DNA from: Pseudopyrenochaeta lycopersici
Lineage: Eukaryota > Ascomycota > Dothideomycetes > Pleosporales > Pseudopyrenochaetaceae
DNA: 64,000 nucleotides
Assembly: GCA_003313425.1 (NCBI GenBank)
Contig: NHZP01000002.1
Span: 1,240,001-1,304,000, forward strand
Direction: 5' to 3'
A model generated the notes under the pieces. It searched no databases. It had not been told where the DNA came from and saw only the letters and a list, made by a program, of their open reading frames with translations. The position numbers were made by a program, and so were the translations under genes. This document shows positions 44,585-60,433 of the stretch, piece after piece. The number at the start of each line of letters is the position of its first letter. Within the stretch, counting starts at the first letter, position 1.

Positions 44585-46856
44585 CTATGCACTTGCCCTG
44601 AAGACAACACTTCCACCATGTCGCCATCGTATCGTCTCGCGAGCGTTCATAACGTGAAGGGCTCGAGCGAGGGCCTGCTCAGAGTAGCCCTTCCCATCGA
44701 CCATTTCGCGCTTTAGTGTGGACAGATTGACTTGCCAGCCAATGGGCATGCGCCGTCGCAGCTCGTCTTCCACTTTATTTGTTTCGTCCATCAACTCTTT
44801 CGAGCTTTGACCTCCTCCTTGGTTAACTGCGTCCATAGTGGAAGCAAGGAAGAGTCGGATTGCCTCGTCGACGTGCGACTCATCTGCGATTGGTGCTAGT
44901 GACAGCTTGGCCAACGACTCGGTGATACGGATGATAGCTTCAAGTTGACGGACAGTAATCGGGATACTGGACCGTTGATTTGCATTCATCTCCGATGCGT
45001 GGACTTGACGCCTGATGCTGACAAAATGCGAGCTAAGCTTCTCCGCAGCCTCAGGCGAGAGGCGAGGTGCACATTTCTGCCGGCAGTACGTGATGTAGCG
45101 CTTCATCTTTTCGATGGGGATCTCTGCTTGCACAGTCTCCTCAACGCCTCGCCCACCCATGGCAATGCCCATGACGTGTTTCGCTATCCTTTCGTCACGG
45201 CCGCGGTCGTGCTCATCCCGTACGATGAAGATCATGTCAAAACGGGACAAGATCGTGGTTTGGAAGTCAATGTTTTCGCCGGGCGTCTTCATGTCGTCGT
45301 AGCGGCCGAAAATTGGATTAGCGGCCGCAAGGACTGAGGTCCGCGAATTGAGAATTGTCGTGATGCCTGCCTTGGCGATAGAGATGGTCTGCTGTTCCAT
45401 GGCTTCGTGGATGGCGACTCGATCTTCATCCCTCATCTTGTCAAATTCGTCGATGCATACCACACCACCATCGGCTAGAACCATAGCACCTCCTTCCAGG
45501 TAGAACTCTCGCGTGTTATGGTCACGCTGGACGGAAGCCGTCAAACCGGCTGCCGAGGAACCTTTTCCTGATGTGTAAATAGCGATTGGTGAAACCTTCT
45601 CCACGAACTTTAGCAATTGAGATTTCGCGGTACCTGGATCACCAAGGAGGAGCACGTTGATATCACCACGTAGCTTCATGCCATCGGGCAGTATCTTCTT
45701 GGAGCCACCCATCAATAAGCATGCAATAGCCTTTTTGATGTCCTGGTTCCCGTATATCGATGGAGCAATGCACCGCGCAAAAACATCGTAAATGTCCGGT
45801 CTCCGACTCATCTCCAGAAATTCCTGCTCCTCCTCCTCAGTGAACACGGCTGTTCCTTTTTGGGTATGGTCAACGTCTGTGTGGATGCCTACAGCACGAA
45901 TGTAAGGATTGCGAATGGCGACTGCGGCATTCCCTGATCGCTTGTTGCCCTTTTGCTGATAGATGGAGAAGATGCCCATAACCGTGCATCGCGTACCTGG
46001 CACGACTCGGTTGGCGAGATATCGGTCTGCTGAGATCATGATATGGCGCGGCAGCTCGCCGACTGGTACCTGATCCGGCGCTTCCTGCAGCTTGAGCACC
46101 TGCTGGTCAATGAACTGGCATCGCTCGTGCATGACGAAGTAGGGGTCCAGCGGACATGGATCTCCAGCTTCACCCTCCCCTCTTTGTCGTCCACATGTTC
46201 TTGGGAGAGAAACGCCTGCGAAGCCACCTGAAACGGGTATCAGTTCCTCGTGCTGGCAATTTCGGCATCGGACTGCAAGCGCAGTCGCTTTCGAGGACAG
46301 CGTGGAAGCACCGATGACGATGCCAGGAATGCGAACAAGTTGCGATACATTGTTTGCTGTGAGATCGCGAATGGAAAGTTCCGAGGCGGAGGAATGGAGG
46401 AGCAGCTGGTGCTCGGGAAGGACGATATTTTTCTGTGAGGGGTAGACGATACGCTTTGTGCATATTTTAAGGGCCGCTTCGAACTATGTCGACTTAGAGA
46501 AAGCGTTTGTACAATTTCGGAATGCATACCAGAGGCACAATCTCGGCAGGGTTCTGCTTCAGATTGTGCGCCAGCTCGCCATCATTGTAGTTTATGAGGT
46601 GGGTAATATCGATGTCGCAAAAGTACTGCTTCAGAAGCACATTCTCGCGAATCTGGTCTCTGCAAGTGTGTCAATGTGAGTTACACGGCCGCTGTAATAT
46701 GGCGCACCTGTAGACGAATATGTTGTCCAGAGTGAATTCCATGATGAAGTCGACCAGCGCTTGCTGGACGCGTGAGGGGGCGGACGCATCCTGCCCGCCT
46801 TCGCTCGCCTGGCCACCGAAGAGACTGACCGAGTAGTTGGATTGTCTATCCGCCAT
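44585..46856 (-). CDS. mcm5: DNA replication licensing factor MCM5 (CDC46)
   Basis: Subunit of the MCM2-7 replicative helicase, nuclear. Exons 46856-46708, 46659-46530 and 46483-44585; introns of 48 and 46 nt. 725 residues, the usual length. N-terminus [15 protein letters not shown]; the zinc finger in exon 3 starts CRNCQH, with later Cys at CGRQRG and GDPC. Walker A is [11 protein letters not shown], Walker [10 protein letters not shown] and the Arg finger SRFDMIF. The upstream in-frame ATG at 46976 would add a Ser/Pro-rich 40-residue N-terminus; the internal ATG is chosen because family similarity starts there. Confidence 0.96.
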
Positions 46857-46976
46857 TGTGGGTGTTGTCGGCTGTCGTGGACTGTGAGGGGTCGATATTG
46901 AAAGCTGAGGGGCAGACTGTCCGCCATTAGGGGAGACGCGTGAAAACGAAGGTCGCGTCGCGTGTTGCCTTGGCAT

Positions 46977-49314
46977 CAATTACTTCCACTTTCGTTTAGC
47001 GTCCCCCACCACTTCTGCACTTGCCTGCTCAATTCACTCTCCAGCATTACCACATGCGTACAAATGCCACAGTGAGGCCTTGACCGCCACAAACATGTCT
47101 CGAAGTCCTCTCTGACCCAAATGCTTGGTAGCCGCTTCGTGCGTCACTACCTCAATACGCCTCCTCTCCCACTCGTCAGACAACATGAAGTCTCGCCTAA
47201 GGCCTTGAGCGACCGCGCAAATCCTACTATGCCTTTGGACGCAAACCTGCCAATAATCATAAATGGTACCTAATACCAGTGCTGATTCAATGCACAACGT
47301 TAAGAACCGGTACAAACCAGGGATGACTGCTTCGATCAAGTTTACCTCGAAATTTCACATGAGTTTCTCTATTGGAAACATCAGCAGGATTAGGTGCCTT
47401 TGTATCCTAACTAGCAATCACAAATTACTCCATCCCCAATTTTGGGCAACTTTGTAACTTCAGGAGATCCATCCGCAAAGCAATCATCCCTCGCCAGGAG
47501 AAGGCCTGCCACAGCGACCCTTTACAGCTCACTAGACGTATTCTTCTTGGGAACCTGTAACAGTGTGGACAAATTAGCTGTAACCGAATGCCCAGATCTG
47601 GAAACAACTTAAGTCAAACAGCATCAGAAAAGGAACCCAGGCCGACCGTGATCCTGCTCAAATGCTAAAGGCGCCATCATATCGAAACTATCGCATAACC
47701 GTGCCTAAGAACGTTTCATGCATGAGTTGATTGAGAAATCTGGGCCACTTGAGTAGTTCCTGGTCCTTGGTGAACGAGCTCAAAGACTCCTAATAAATAT
47801 TCAAATCCTAAAACGAGAGTTCCGGAGCCCAGCAAATACAACAATACTAGGACTACTAACATTTAAACATCTCCACCTAACAAAACCAGTGGTGGCGTTT
47901 AGCCAAAGCAATAAAAGTATTCCGATGAGTTGCATCGAAGGTGCATCGCCCCACCAGGTAGGCACCATTGCCTCTTGGCATTCCTTTACAGTGCGACATG
48001 CCCACCAAGTGTGCCTATGCTGTCAAGACCCCTTGGTAATTGGCAGTTATAAACCTAATTTCGTACATGCATACCTATTTTATGATATGACCACACGTGG
48101 GAATGTTCTGAACTCTCATTGATCGTTACTTTTCCTTCAGTGTTTTTTTCGTTCTCTTTCATCGCGTGCTCCGTCCGCGCCAACCTCCAGCACTTCCTCG
48201 CAGCTCGGCTACTGGGCTCTTCCACGAATCATATTCCATACAGAAGTGTTGCCACTAAGCGCTCGTATGGACATGAACGGTGGGATTTGTCGGGGCTCGT
48301 AGCCTGATGTCACCCATATTCGGCTTATCGACTATCGATTCATCTGGACGCCTTGGATGGTCTCGCGCCTTGTCGACGGTCGCACACGGCATCACGCCTG
48401 TTCACCTAACTGCAACTATCAGTGTTCCGCGGTCATGTTCAGCTGGTCGCATCTGATCGCATGCCCCCGGTACCTCCAAAACATAGCCTCGCAAGCCCCT
48501 CGAAGAGAACTTATGGTGCAATCGGTTGCGAAGAGCAATGGGCTGGCAATTAACCTGTTACCATTGGCTAGGATGTGCAAGTCGGCTTACCTTCACAAGA
48601 TGTTAACTGGAAATACAAATCATCTAGATTCAAGCAGTACAAGGCAAAGAGATAGCAATGCGAAGATTAATGGACTCAGCATGGTAAAGACGGAAATCGG
48701 CACGTTATGCAATGGCCAATTCTCTGGGTGTATCTTGGGACTTACGATTCCGCTGAAGTTTTCTTTAACATGCGACACCACACGGAACCTTCAAGACTAC
48801 AGCGTGTTCATATTGCTAACTCCCATTGGCTCTTGTCAATCCTTGTTGTGAACCACTGCCGAGTACGCCGAGGGCGGACGCTAGCGTTTGGCGGACCTGG
48901 CGCCAAGGGAATCCTCAAATCCTACAACTGATATGTCGGCGGAGCCACGAATATGCCTGGCGACCAATCTCTTCAAAGGCCAGCAGTCTTCTAGACATCG
49001 GTGACGCCCGAGGATTCCAAGCTGCCAAGGGAGCTCGACAATCCTTGGACAGACTTTCTCGTTTTCACTGTGTTTGGTCTTTCCTGGTTGGGAGGACACC
49101 GCGCACATGAGAGCGTTTGACACTACCATTGGATATGATTGTCGCAATGTGGCGTTTGAGTGATTCAGATTTTGGGGGAAGAGGAAGCTGCGCGTTTGGT
49201 GGTATGGGTGATATATAGATGGTCCCATGTCGTCGTTCCTGAGCTGCAATCAACCAGCACTTGATCAGCCAGTCCACTGGGACCCTTGAAAAGACAAAGA
49301 CGATCATCGTCAAG
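46977..49314. other. Long intergenic region, MCM5 to phosphate permease
   Basis: About 2.3 kb. Contains a CACGTGGG element (separate entry). Frames at 47034-47339 (minus) and 48357-48851 (plus) were examined and not accepted. No RNA gene or repeat seen. Confidence 0.55.
48094..48101 (+). promoter_or_regulatory. CACGTGGG, candidate Pho4/NUC-1-type E-box
   Basis: CACGTGGG is the high-affinity form of the yeast Pho4 site; NUC-1 is the mould homologue controlling phosphate genes. It lies 1.2 kb upstream of the phosphate permease start, rather far for a fungal promoter. Confidence 0.35.
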
Positions 49315-51224
49315 ATGCCGGCTCTTCCTCAGTTTGATTACATCTTTGCCATCGGCACATTATTCGCATTCCTTGATGCTTGGAATATTGGTAGGTGCAT
49401 TACTCCTTGTAGAATGATGTAGCACTCTTGGAGAACTTCACATATACTTCGTCGATATGCGAATCAACGCCTGATCACAACTAACCTATACAGGTGCCAA
49501 CGATGTTGCCAACTCCTTCGCGACCTCGGTCGCCTCACGCTCGCTCACTCTCAAGCAAGCCATGTGCATTGCCTCCGTCATGGAGTTTGCAGGTGCCATG
49601 CTTGTCGGTTCCCGCGTCACAGATACCATTCGTACCAAGGTCATCTCCACCAGTCTCTTCGAGGAAGACCCCTCCGTGCTTATGCTTGCTATGACATGTG
49701 CGATCGTCGGCTCTGCAACATATCTTACCATTGCTACGCGATTCACCATGCCCGTATCGACTACCCATTCCATCATGGGTGGTGTCATCGGTGTAGGCAT
49801 TGCCTCCTCTGGCCCTAAGGGTGTCAACTGGTCGTTCAAGGGCGTTTCGCAAGTCTTTGCTGCCTGGGGTATTGCTCCAGGTATAGCTGGCGCTTTTGGT
49901 GCTATTCTTTTCCTAATCACCAAGTATGGCGTCATGCGTCGGAACAATCCCGTTAGGAAGGCTTGTAAGTGTCCATGTGTGGAATTTCTTAACAATATGA
50001 AACTGACCACGTAACCAACCGTTAGTTATTATGGTGCCGGTCTACTTTTTCCTCACAGCCTTCCTCCTAGCCCTACTCATCGTCTGGAAAGGTGGATCAG
50101 CCAAAATCAAGCTCACTGACTACCAGTCCGTTGGTGTTGCCTTCGGTGTCGGTGGCGGTGTCGCTCTCATCGTTGCTACATTTTTCATCCCCTTCTTGTA
50201 CCGCCGTATCCTAAGAGACGACTGGGAACTTAAAGGTTGGGAGGTCATCAAGGGTCCCCTTCTTCTCCGCCGCCCTGAACCTCCTGTTCGCCCAGAGGGA
50301 GTAACAATCGGCCATATCCCAGACTTCTATGCTGGTCATCTTACTGCGGAAGAGTTGGAGGCTAAACGCGCTGCTGAGGCCCGCGTTGCCCCTGATGACA
50401 TTGAAAAGGCAGCTGGCCATTCGATAAATCAAAAGGGTGACGGTGCTGACTCGGACATCACTCCCATTCCATCAGTGCGAGCTGCTCCAGTAACGGTGGC
50501 CGGTCCGCATAGACAGCTATCAAAGCCCAAGAAGCAGCCTCCTCACGGAGCCTGGTACACTCCCGCCGTCGCATTCTACTGGATCAAGTATGCAGTCTTC
50601 CACGGTGTCGAGCAGGATGTTGTCGATCAACAGAAGCACCGCGACTTTCTCTCTGGTGATATCGAGAAGGTCCACGCCACTGGCGAACATTTCGACAACC
50701 GCGCTGAATACACATACTCATTCCTTCAAATCATGACGGCCTCGACCACCTCTTTTGCGCATGGTGCCAACGATGTATCTAACGCGATCGGGCCATACAC
50801 CACCATTTACTTCATCTGGTCTACCGCCAAGATCTCTACCAAGGTACCCGTGCCTCTCTGGATTCTCGCCTTTGGAGGTGCTGGTATCGTCATCGGTCTT
50901 TGGACATACGGATACAACATCATGCGTGCGCTTGGTAACAAGATCACGCTGCACTCGCCATCCCGTGGTTTCTCTATGGAACTTGGAGCTGCCATAACTA
51001 TTATTCTAGCTACGAAGCTTGCGCTACCTGTTTCAACGACTCAGTGCATCACAGGTGCCACTGTTGGTGTAGGTCTCTGTAACGGCACTTGGAGGACTAT
51101 CAACTGGCGTATGGTTGCGTGGATCTACATGGGTTGGTTCATCACCCTACCATGTGCTGGCATCATTTCTGGCTGCCTGATGGGTATCATTCTCAATGCA
51201 CCAAGGTGGGGTATGGGTGTTTAG
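49315..51224 (+). CDS. pho-4: Na+/phosphate symporter, PHO-4 / PHO89 family (PiT)
   Basis: High-affinity phosphate permease of the plasma membrane, normally induced by phosphate starvation. Exons 49315-49390, 49494-49964 and 50026-51224; introns of 103 and 61 nt (CTAAC near the acceptor in the first). 581 residues. The two inverted PiT signatures are intact: NIGANDVANSFATSVASRSLT (completed by splicing the first intron) and FAHGANDVSNAIGPY. About ten hydrophobic helices flank a central hydrophilic loop (about residues 260-385), as in PHO89. The first exon (MPALPQFDYIFAIGTLFAFL) provides TM1. Confidence 0.95.
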
Positions 51225-52305
51225 ATGGAAGATTTTGCTCAGATGGATCAAAATGAGGGGAAGACTGATGAATGATAGTTCGAGAAGGAGACGAAGCATC
51301 CTTGTTATCAATTACTACGCTCACTTTCTCATTGGCGTCAGTTTTCACAATTGAGTCACCTATGTACCAAAATTGGCTGGATCATAGCCACTGGCGTTTA
51401 TAAATCATTTTGCAGTTATTACTGGTTTTACACGTCTATAGATGAATCCCAGCGTGGTTTCTCTTGATCCACCCGTGACTCCTTCAGCCCTATACTGCAA
51501 AAAGGTCTTCAGAATCTTGTCAGTATCTAGAGCGTTCATTCGATCAGCCTCGTATCAGCCACAAACCTATTCCCACTCATTTTGAAAGGGATAGAAGCAT
51601 TTTCGGCATTTCGCTCATCACTAGTACGCGTCCACCCTTACCCTCTTGTTCAATCATGAGCTTACATGAGTTCAGATAGCATAGTACATTGTGCGTGTAA
51701 AGATTGGCATGGATTGGGAGATATCCAGGCTATTTTAGGAGGCTGATATCATCATGAGCAGCTAGACATTACTATAAAAAACATAACAGAGTAATGGTAT
51801 AGTTCTATGTGGCACATGGCGACTCAAAGATGGGAAGGTGGAGATTCGGCTGGAAACGGTGTAAAGTCTTCAATAAAGATGAACTTGGCTGACCTAGGTT
51901 GCCATCGAAATGATTGATGGCCATTGTGGTCGGTGGAGAGCATTGACAAAAATAGTAAATGACGGAGAGTGATAAAGTGGCGAGATAATTGGGTTTCAGT
52001 GAATGACGCATGGACTTCAACGGGGGTATTATAATCCAGAAAGAGGCTGAGAGGCAGATGAGCAAGGCAAGGACCGAATGTAGAGATCTGTGAACACGCA
52101 CGAAGGGGGAACAAATGTCTGAGATGCATTAGAGGGACTAGTATAGAAGCTTTTTGCAGCGAGGACAAATGCTAGGCCGTGAAATTGATATATCATCGCA
52201 AAAACGCTGTCAAGTCTATCGCGCCTTAACATTCGCATACCATGAACATAAACAACTCATGCAGGTCGTCATTCTTCGTTGTAACGTCTCGAAAGTAAAA
52301 GCAAT
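51225..52305. other. Convergent 3' flanks, permease / unknown gene
   Basis: 1.08 kb. Minus frames at 51805-52168 are not supported. Nothing else seen. Confidence 0.6.
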
Positions 52306-53609
52306 TTACGAAAGGTTTCGTAGCATGGATGGGTGAGGAGATGGCGAACGTCCTCGGAGGGCTGGCTCGCTGGGGCGCAGCATAGGGCTTGCAGCAGCGC
52401 TCAATGCATCCAGACTGAGCTGGCTGATAGCATCGAGGTTTCCCTGGACATCCTCTTCACTCAAGTCAAGCATCAGACGAAGCTCGTTAGCCTTTAGCGA
52501 TTCACACAGGCCAACCATCAGCTGCTCCTTGTTCGTGCTGTCTGGGACCTCGTAGTAATACCATCGATACCCTATGTCTTCCAGAGCATGAGGCTCGGCT
52601 GGGGTTGTGATTCTGGCCCTAACGCGTCGAACATCCATGCCAAATACACCAGATATATGTGGCTCGGTGCCCAGCCCGCCGAGGTTCGAGTCCGTTCTGC
52701 CACGCAGAGGTCTAGGCACTTTGGCATCTCTCTCAATAGGCGTCTCGTTGAGGCGGTTCGATGCACCGGCGTCTTGGAGCTTCGCACGTTTGAATGCTGC
52801 ATTCTTGAGCTCTGTAAGGCCAAGCACAATGTATAGTGGTTGGCCAGCCTTGACCTGCTCGTATATCCATATCCTAGCCTCCGGGTCATTGCATACAGCC
52901 TGGAATGCCTGTGACGGGTGCTGGCTCGTACGCTGAATCATCTGCTCGGCCCTCACCGTCAGCAAGTTTGGCTGCCTGAATATCCTCCCAAGATCAAACT
53001 TGGCGCCATAGTTGGTCATGAAGCGGCCCTCGGTGTCGACAGAGAAGACATCTCTGTAGCGAAGCTGAATATGAAAATCATTGAGATCGTCGACTTCAGC
53101 ATGTGCTTTGTCTGGGTAGAAGCTGTCTCGTTCGGGATGGAGAGGGTGTGTGAGGAGCTGGCCGACGACCAGCACATCCGCGGGGAGAGGTTTAGGAAGG
53201 AGGCCGTGGAGCACCATCGTCTCGTGTCTTGGTATGTCTGGGTCTCTATGTTATGAGAAATGAATCAAAAATGGGCCCTAAACAGCTGTCGTGCTGTTTG
53301 CAGGTTTCAGGGGCGATGTGGACGTTGAGGAAAAGTATGGTGAGAGCGTTCCATGACTGCGAATCAGAAGGCAGCATCTGCGCATTTGGCAGCGCTTGGC
53401 CAATCTGGCTAGCTCGTGCTACAGGACTTCACGTTCGCAGCTGCGACGTCGATATTGGGGGATGCATTACCTGCCGAGACAGATACGGGACTGCGAGAAT
53501 CTACTGATATGAATTCCTGAGATTTGGGAACAAATTCGGTCACGTGGGTGCGCGCTTCGGAGGAATGAAATTCCCTCGCCCTTTTCCGAGGCGATTGGCC
53601 GACTTCCAT
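52306..53609 (-). CDS. Fungal protein of unknown function
   Basis: Main exon 53243-52306. A short first exon 53609-53471 joins it in frame across a 227-nt intron (donor GTAATG; acceptor GAG chosen to keep the frame). 358 residues. If the first exon is wrong, the ATG at 53217 gives 303 residues. The body looks folded (LPADVLVVGQLLTHPLHPE, YRDVFSVDTEGRFMTNYG, ARIWIYEQVKAGQPLYIVLG), followed by a linker, a second block (IGYRWYYYEVPD) and a Ser/Pro-rich end. I recognise no family or catalytic motif. Confidence 0.65.
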
Positions 53610-56063
<2,454 letters not shown>

Positions 56064-57505
56064 ATGGCGACCCCGAAGCCACAAAATAAGACACCTCTTC
56101 CCTCCGTAATGCAACCCACAAAGAAAGAAACCTTCGGCAATCTCGGGCCCTGGGCTGAACCCTCTTGGTACAGCTCACTCGCGTCGCCCTTCTACAATGA
56201 ATCCCACAAGCGATTGCGCAATGCTCTACGCCAATACATCGACGAGAATGTCAAGCCATACATGCTGGAGTGGGAAGAGAAGGGAGAGGCCCCTGAAGAG
56301 GTACGGTTGAAGTGGGCTCGCACAGGATTCGCCTTCGGCGACGTGCCAGAGCCATACAGGCCCAAGGACGTGCCCGGGCCAGCTGGCATTCCCGTTGGAG
56401 AGATGGATATTTTCCATCTGATGGTCTCGACAGATGAGTCAAGTCGGATTGAAGGCGGCGTTGGCACAGCTCTGGGTGGTGGGAGCGTGATTGGCGTTCC
56501 TCCCATTGTGCATCATGGCACTGAAGAGCAGAAGAGGAAATGGCTCCCTGGGCTGTTCACCTGGGAGACAAGCTTTGCCTTGGGTATTACTGAACCGAGT
56601 GGTGGCGTATGTATCATCTTGCTAACTCCAAGCTCCACGCTAACTTGAACTGCAGTCAGACGTCGCCAACATCCAAACCACTGCCGAAAAGACTCCCGAT
56701 GGAAAGTTCTACATTGTCAATGGCTACAAGAAATGGATCACGGGTATGCCCTGGGCAACACATATGACCACCGCTGTCCGTACTGGCGGCCCAGGAATGG
56801 GAGGCATCTCCGTCCTAGTCATCCCGGCAAATGCCAGAGGCTTCTCCCACCGCCGCATACCTAACAGCGGCCAGAATGGCGGCGGTGCTAGCTTCGTTGA
56901 GCTTGATGATGTTCGCGTGCCCGTAGAGAATCTTCTTGGAAAAGAGAATGAAGGCTTCCGCATCATCATGACAAACTTCAACAAAGAGCGCTTCATCATG
57001 TCCATCGGCTGCAATCGCAAAGCACGAACCTGTCTCTCCGAGTCCTTTGACTACGCAAACAAACGCCACACGTTCGGCAAACCGCTCATCTCCAACCAAA
57101 TCATCAGCCACAAGATCGCTACTATCGGCCGCTATGTGGAGAGTCATTGGGCGTGGCTTGAGCAGCTTGCATATCACATTCAGCAAAGCCCGCTTGGATG
57201 GCAAGATCCAGAGATTGCAGGGCAGATTGCACTATCAAAGGTACATGGTGGAAGGATACTAGAGATGGCGAATCGTGAAGCGCAACAAATCTTTGGTGGC
57301 GCTGGGTACCAAAAGGGCGGTCCAGGAGCCATTATCGAGCAAATGAGTCGCGATTTGAGGATGATGGTAAGTCTGATACGATTTGTGTTCCTAAAGATAA
57401 TTCTAACACAAACAGGTTGTTGGGGGTGGAAGTGAGGAAATTATCGCTGATCTGGCGGTGCGACAAGAAACCGCACTTGCAAAGAAGCGCGGCTGGAAAT
57501 TATAG
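56064..57505 (+). CDS. Acyl-CoA dehydrogenase family flavoenzyme
   Basis: FAD-dependent alpha,beta-dehydrogenation of acyl-CoA esters; exact chain specificity not readable. Exons 56064-56606, 56656-57366 and 57416-57505; two 49-nt introns, phase 0. 447 residues. Signatures: GITEPSGGSDVANIQTTAE (first signature, joined by splicing), KKWITG, NFNKERF, RHTFGKPL, FGGAGYQKGG and the terminal GGGSEEII. No clear mitochondrial presequence and no SKL-type ending, so location is uncertain. Confidence 0.93.
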
Positions 57506-57612
57506 ATATTGCATGAGACACAGTAATCATATTCGTGCTATCAAGGATTCTTGGAAAGGCCCGCTGAAATGTCATCTTCCGTGTACCAGTCACTCTACTA
57601 TAATCCTTTGTT
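57506..57612. other. Short convergent spacer
   Basis: 107 bp between the stop codons of two convergent genes; the 3' UTRs probably overlap. Confidence 0.7.
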
Positions 57613-60433
57613 TCAATAACCCCCGCCAACCTTCACGGTCTTTGCATCCACATTTTTCCCCGAGACCTCAATTGCCACACCTTTTGAATCCGAGGTATAC
57701 CCGACTTCTACATCTATCTTCTCTCCCGGCCACAGTGTGACATAGTTCTGCGACCACGTAACAGGAACTATATCGTTCCCATTCCCATCGACGAGATTCA
57801 ATCGTACGAACACCGCAGGGACCTTGCTCTTATTCTCTAGTCTGACTTTCGTTCCATCAACCCTCACTTCGACATCCGCCTTGGCCATATTGTTCAGCGC
57901 TTTGAAATCCGAGTACGAGGTAACAGGCGTGTGGTACCACGTTGAGTTATCCCAATCAAGCACATCCACCTGCGGTGCTAGCCAATACACGCTCTTACTC
58001 AGCGCATTCCTACCGTCTATGAGATGCAGTTTGAGTAAGACGACGTCGGTAATGTTCTTCAAGCCCGGTACGGAAGTTATTTTCCGCGCAGAATTCAGCT
58101 CTGTGGTTGTGTCCACGCTCCTCTTCACAATTAGCTTGCCGTCTAGGCCGATGACTTCGATATCCACAGTGCGGTCAGCAGTTTCCGGTGCGTTTGGGCG
58201 AAGACGCCGGTCTACGAGGTATACAGAATTGTCTTGGTAGTCGTAAATGGCGGTCTGGAGGTCGCTGAGGGCGGCTTTTGCGCCAAAGTATGATCCGCCT
58301 GGGTGAAGATAGAAGTCAAATAGATTCCAGTGTAAGCTCGGCCAGGCGTTGTTCAACATCCAGTAAATCAAGCCCGTTGCAGGTCGCGACAATGCTTTAC
58401 TCCACCTCGATGCGAATGCTTCGAACTGCGCTCGCGTAGCTTCGTAATCCATCATCTGGCTCTTGAGCAAGTAGTCCTGCAAGCTCGTCGGTGTGCCGTA
58501 ACGTGCATAGAGCGCATCGTTGTAAATCGTCCGTGTGTAGAACGAAGACACACTCGTACTCATGTGATACAAGCCTTTGTCTTTGCTTTCTTCTTTCCAC
58601 AGATCATCTAAATCGGAGGGAGAGAGGAACTTTTTGAGTGAGCCAAGCTCAGGCGTGCCAACACCGGCTCCCAGCTCGGAACCGAAGCCTGCTGCGCTAC
58701 CAAGGCGAGTCTCGCTATCGTACCAGTAGTTTGGTGGCACCCAGTCATACGGTCCCTCCATTTTCATGCCGCCATTGCCGATTTGCGCTGGGGCACCGCG
58801 TTGGCTTGCAGACGAGAGGATTGGTGTATCCCAGTCATACGCTTTGAGTGCATCGACGTAGAGTGATGTGGCGCGGTCGTCAGGCCAGAAGTCGCTGCCA
58901 ATAAGGAAGCCTAGGATACTCGGGTGGGTTTGCATAAGTGCGGCTTCGTGGCGCATGGAGTGATTTGCTATGGTGTAGTCTGCAGAGGTCCATTTCTCGC
59001 CGCTGCCCTGTGATGAAAAATTTGTTAGAAACTTGGATTAAGAGGATTGCAATGATGTATTCCAAACGCTTCAGAAAAGTTGAGAGCTTTGGAAAGCTTC
59101 TCAAATGGTGAGGCTTCCCAAATTGCATCAGGCCTTCCTCCAGGAAGAAGCGAATACGCACCTCATTATTGTAACTCCAACCTTCCCATTTATCACAACA
59201 CTCCCACCCCGCAATGAGCATGATACCCATTTCATCAGCAAGGTCGTACAAAAACGGGTTTTCCTGCTTGCCCTCAAGTCGTACCGTATTCAAGCCCATA
59301 TCTAGCACATACTGGAACTGTGCTCTTAGCTTCTGTTCGTCAAACCTCAAAAAGATATCAGACGTATATCCCCCTCCAACAACCTGAAAACGCTCTCCAT
59401 TGATGTAGAAAGTTGTATCGTTGTGTTTCGTGTCTAACGTGCTCGTTACTGTTCGCATGCCAAACTTTGTCAACGGCGACGCGTCGTTAAGCCCCCCGGC
59501 GCTCGTACTCGCATTGCACTGCACGCTGTAGAGTGGTTGGTTGCCCCATTGTTTTGGCCACCATAATTGCGGATTGTCTACTTTTGCCTTCAGATCGATT
59601 TTTGCAGACTCTCCGCCTCCAAGATCAAACCCAGATTTCGGGGCATTTGTTCTGCGGCCATCGGGATCATAGACGAAGCAATCAATGTACCCGGTCGCAT
59701 TGGCATTCTTGTTCAAATTTGTGACGTCTAGGTAAATGTCAATGGCGCCGTCGAGCGCCGCGCGGGTGGTGACGCGCAGGCTGCTAAGGCTCACTTGGCC
59801 GGTTCGTTTCAGCTCTATGTCGCGCCAAATTCCTGTACCATTATCGGGTGGGTAGGGATTCCAGTCCACAAAACCAAGCGCGAAGTCGCGATTGTAATCC
59901 GTTGGGTAGACTCTCACAAGCAGAACGTTCGGGCCGTCAAACTTTATGTAACCCGTCACATCATATTCCCGCCCCACATATGCACCAGCTTGCGTCTCTT
60001 TATCCGCAACCACTTTTCCATTGAGCCAGATGTCCGCTCTACTCGAGATTCCATTTGTCTTCAACGTGTAAAAATATTCCCGCCCATTATTAGGTCCCAA
60101 TTCGCCCTCGTGCCTATAGAACCATGGCTCCCGGAATTGATTGGAATCTACTCTTTGCAAATTTGTTGAGTAAAAGAGGTCGGTCTCGGTGTGGATGTTG
60201 CCCTGGAGGAGGGTGGACATTAGTGTGCCTTTTGAGCCAATTGTATACCATGACGCCGTGTCGACACCAGGAAGCGAGAGGCGTATAACGTCATCGCCAG
60301 CTTTTGAAGATGGCGTGACATTCCAAGCAGGAAATGCTTTGAATGTAGTGGGGTCGTAGGCGGCAGTGGAAGGGGAAAAATTAAGCAAAAGGTATACAAG
60401 TTGAATCGCGCTAGAAAAGAGTGGTGAAACCAT
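57613..60433 (-). CDS. Secreted GH2 exo-beta-D-glucosaminidase
   Basis: Releases GlcN from the non-reducing ends of chitosan oligomers (CsxA/GlsA type). Exons 60433-59162 and 59007-57613; intron 154 nt (donor GTGCGT, acceptor ACAG). 888 residues. A signal peptide (about residues 1-25) is followed by the GH2 jelly-roll (residues about 60-220), Ig-like domains and the TIM barrel (NTVRLEGKQENPFLYDLADE; GWECCDKWEGW). IGSDFWPDD and AAGFGSELGAG match the catalytic-acid and nucleophile regions of exo-glucosaminidases rather than beta-galactosidases. A C-terminal beta domain ends the protein. It would complement a chitin/chitosan turnover pathway; no partner lies next to it. Confidence 0.93.

Noticed and set aside
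47034..47339. 101-codon minus frame upstream of MCM5
   Set aside because: No ATG until mid-frame and no splice partner. Partly protein-like but not enough to annotate.
48357..48851. 164-codon plus frame upstream of the phosphate permease
   Set aside because: Composition typical of intergenic sequence; no supporting motif or intron.
51805..52168. Minus frames in the 3' flank of the phosphate permease
   Set aside because: Two overlapping frames with low-complexity hydrophobic/His-rich content and no support.
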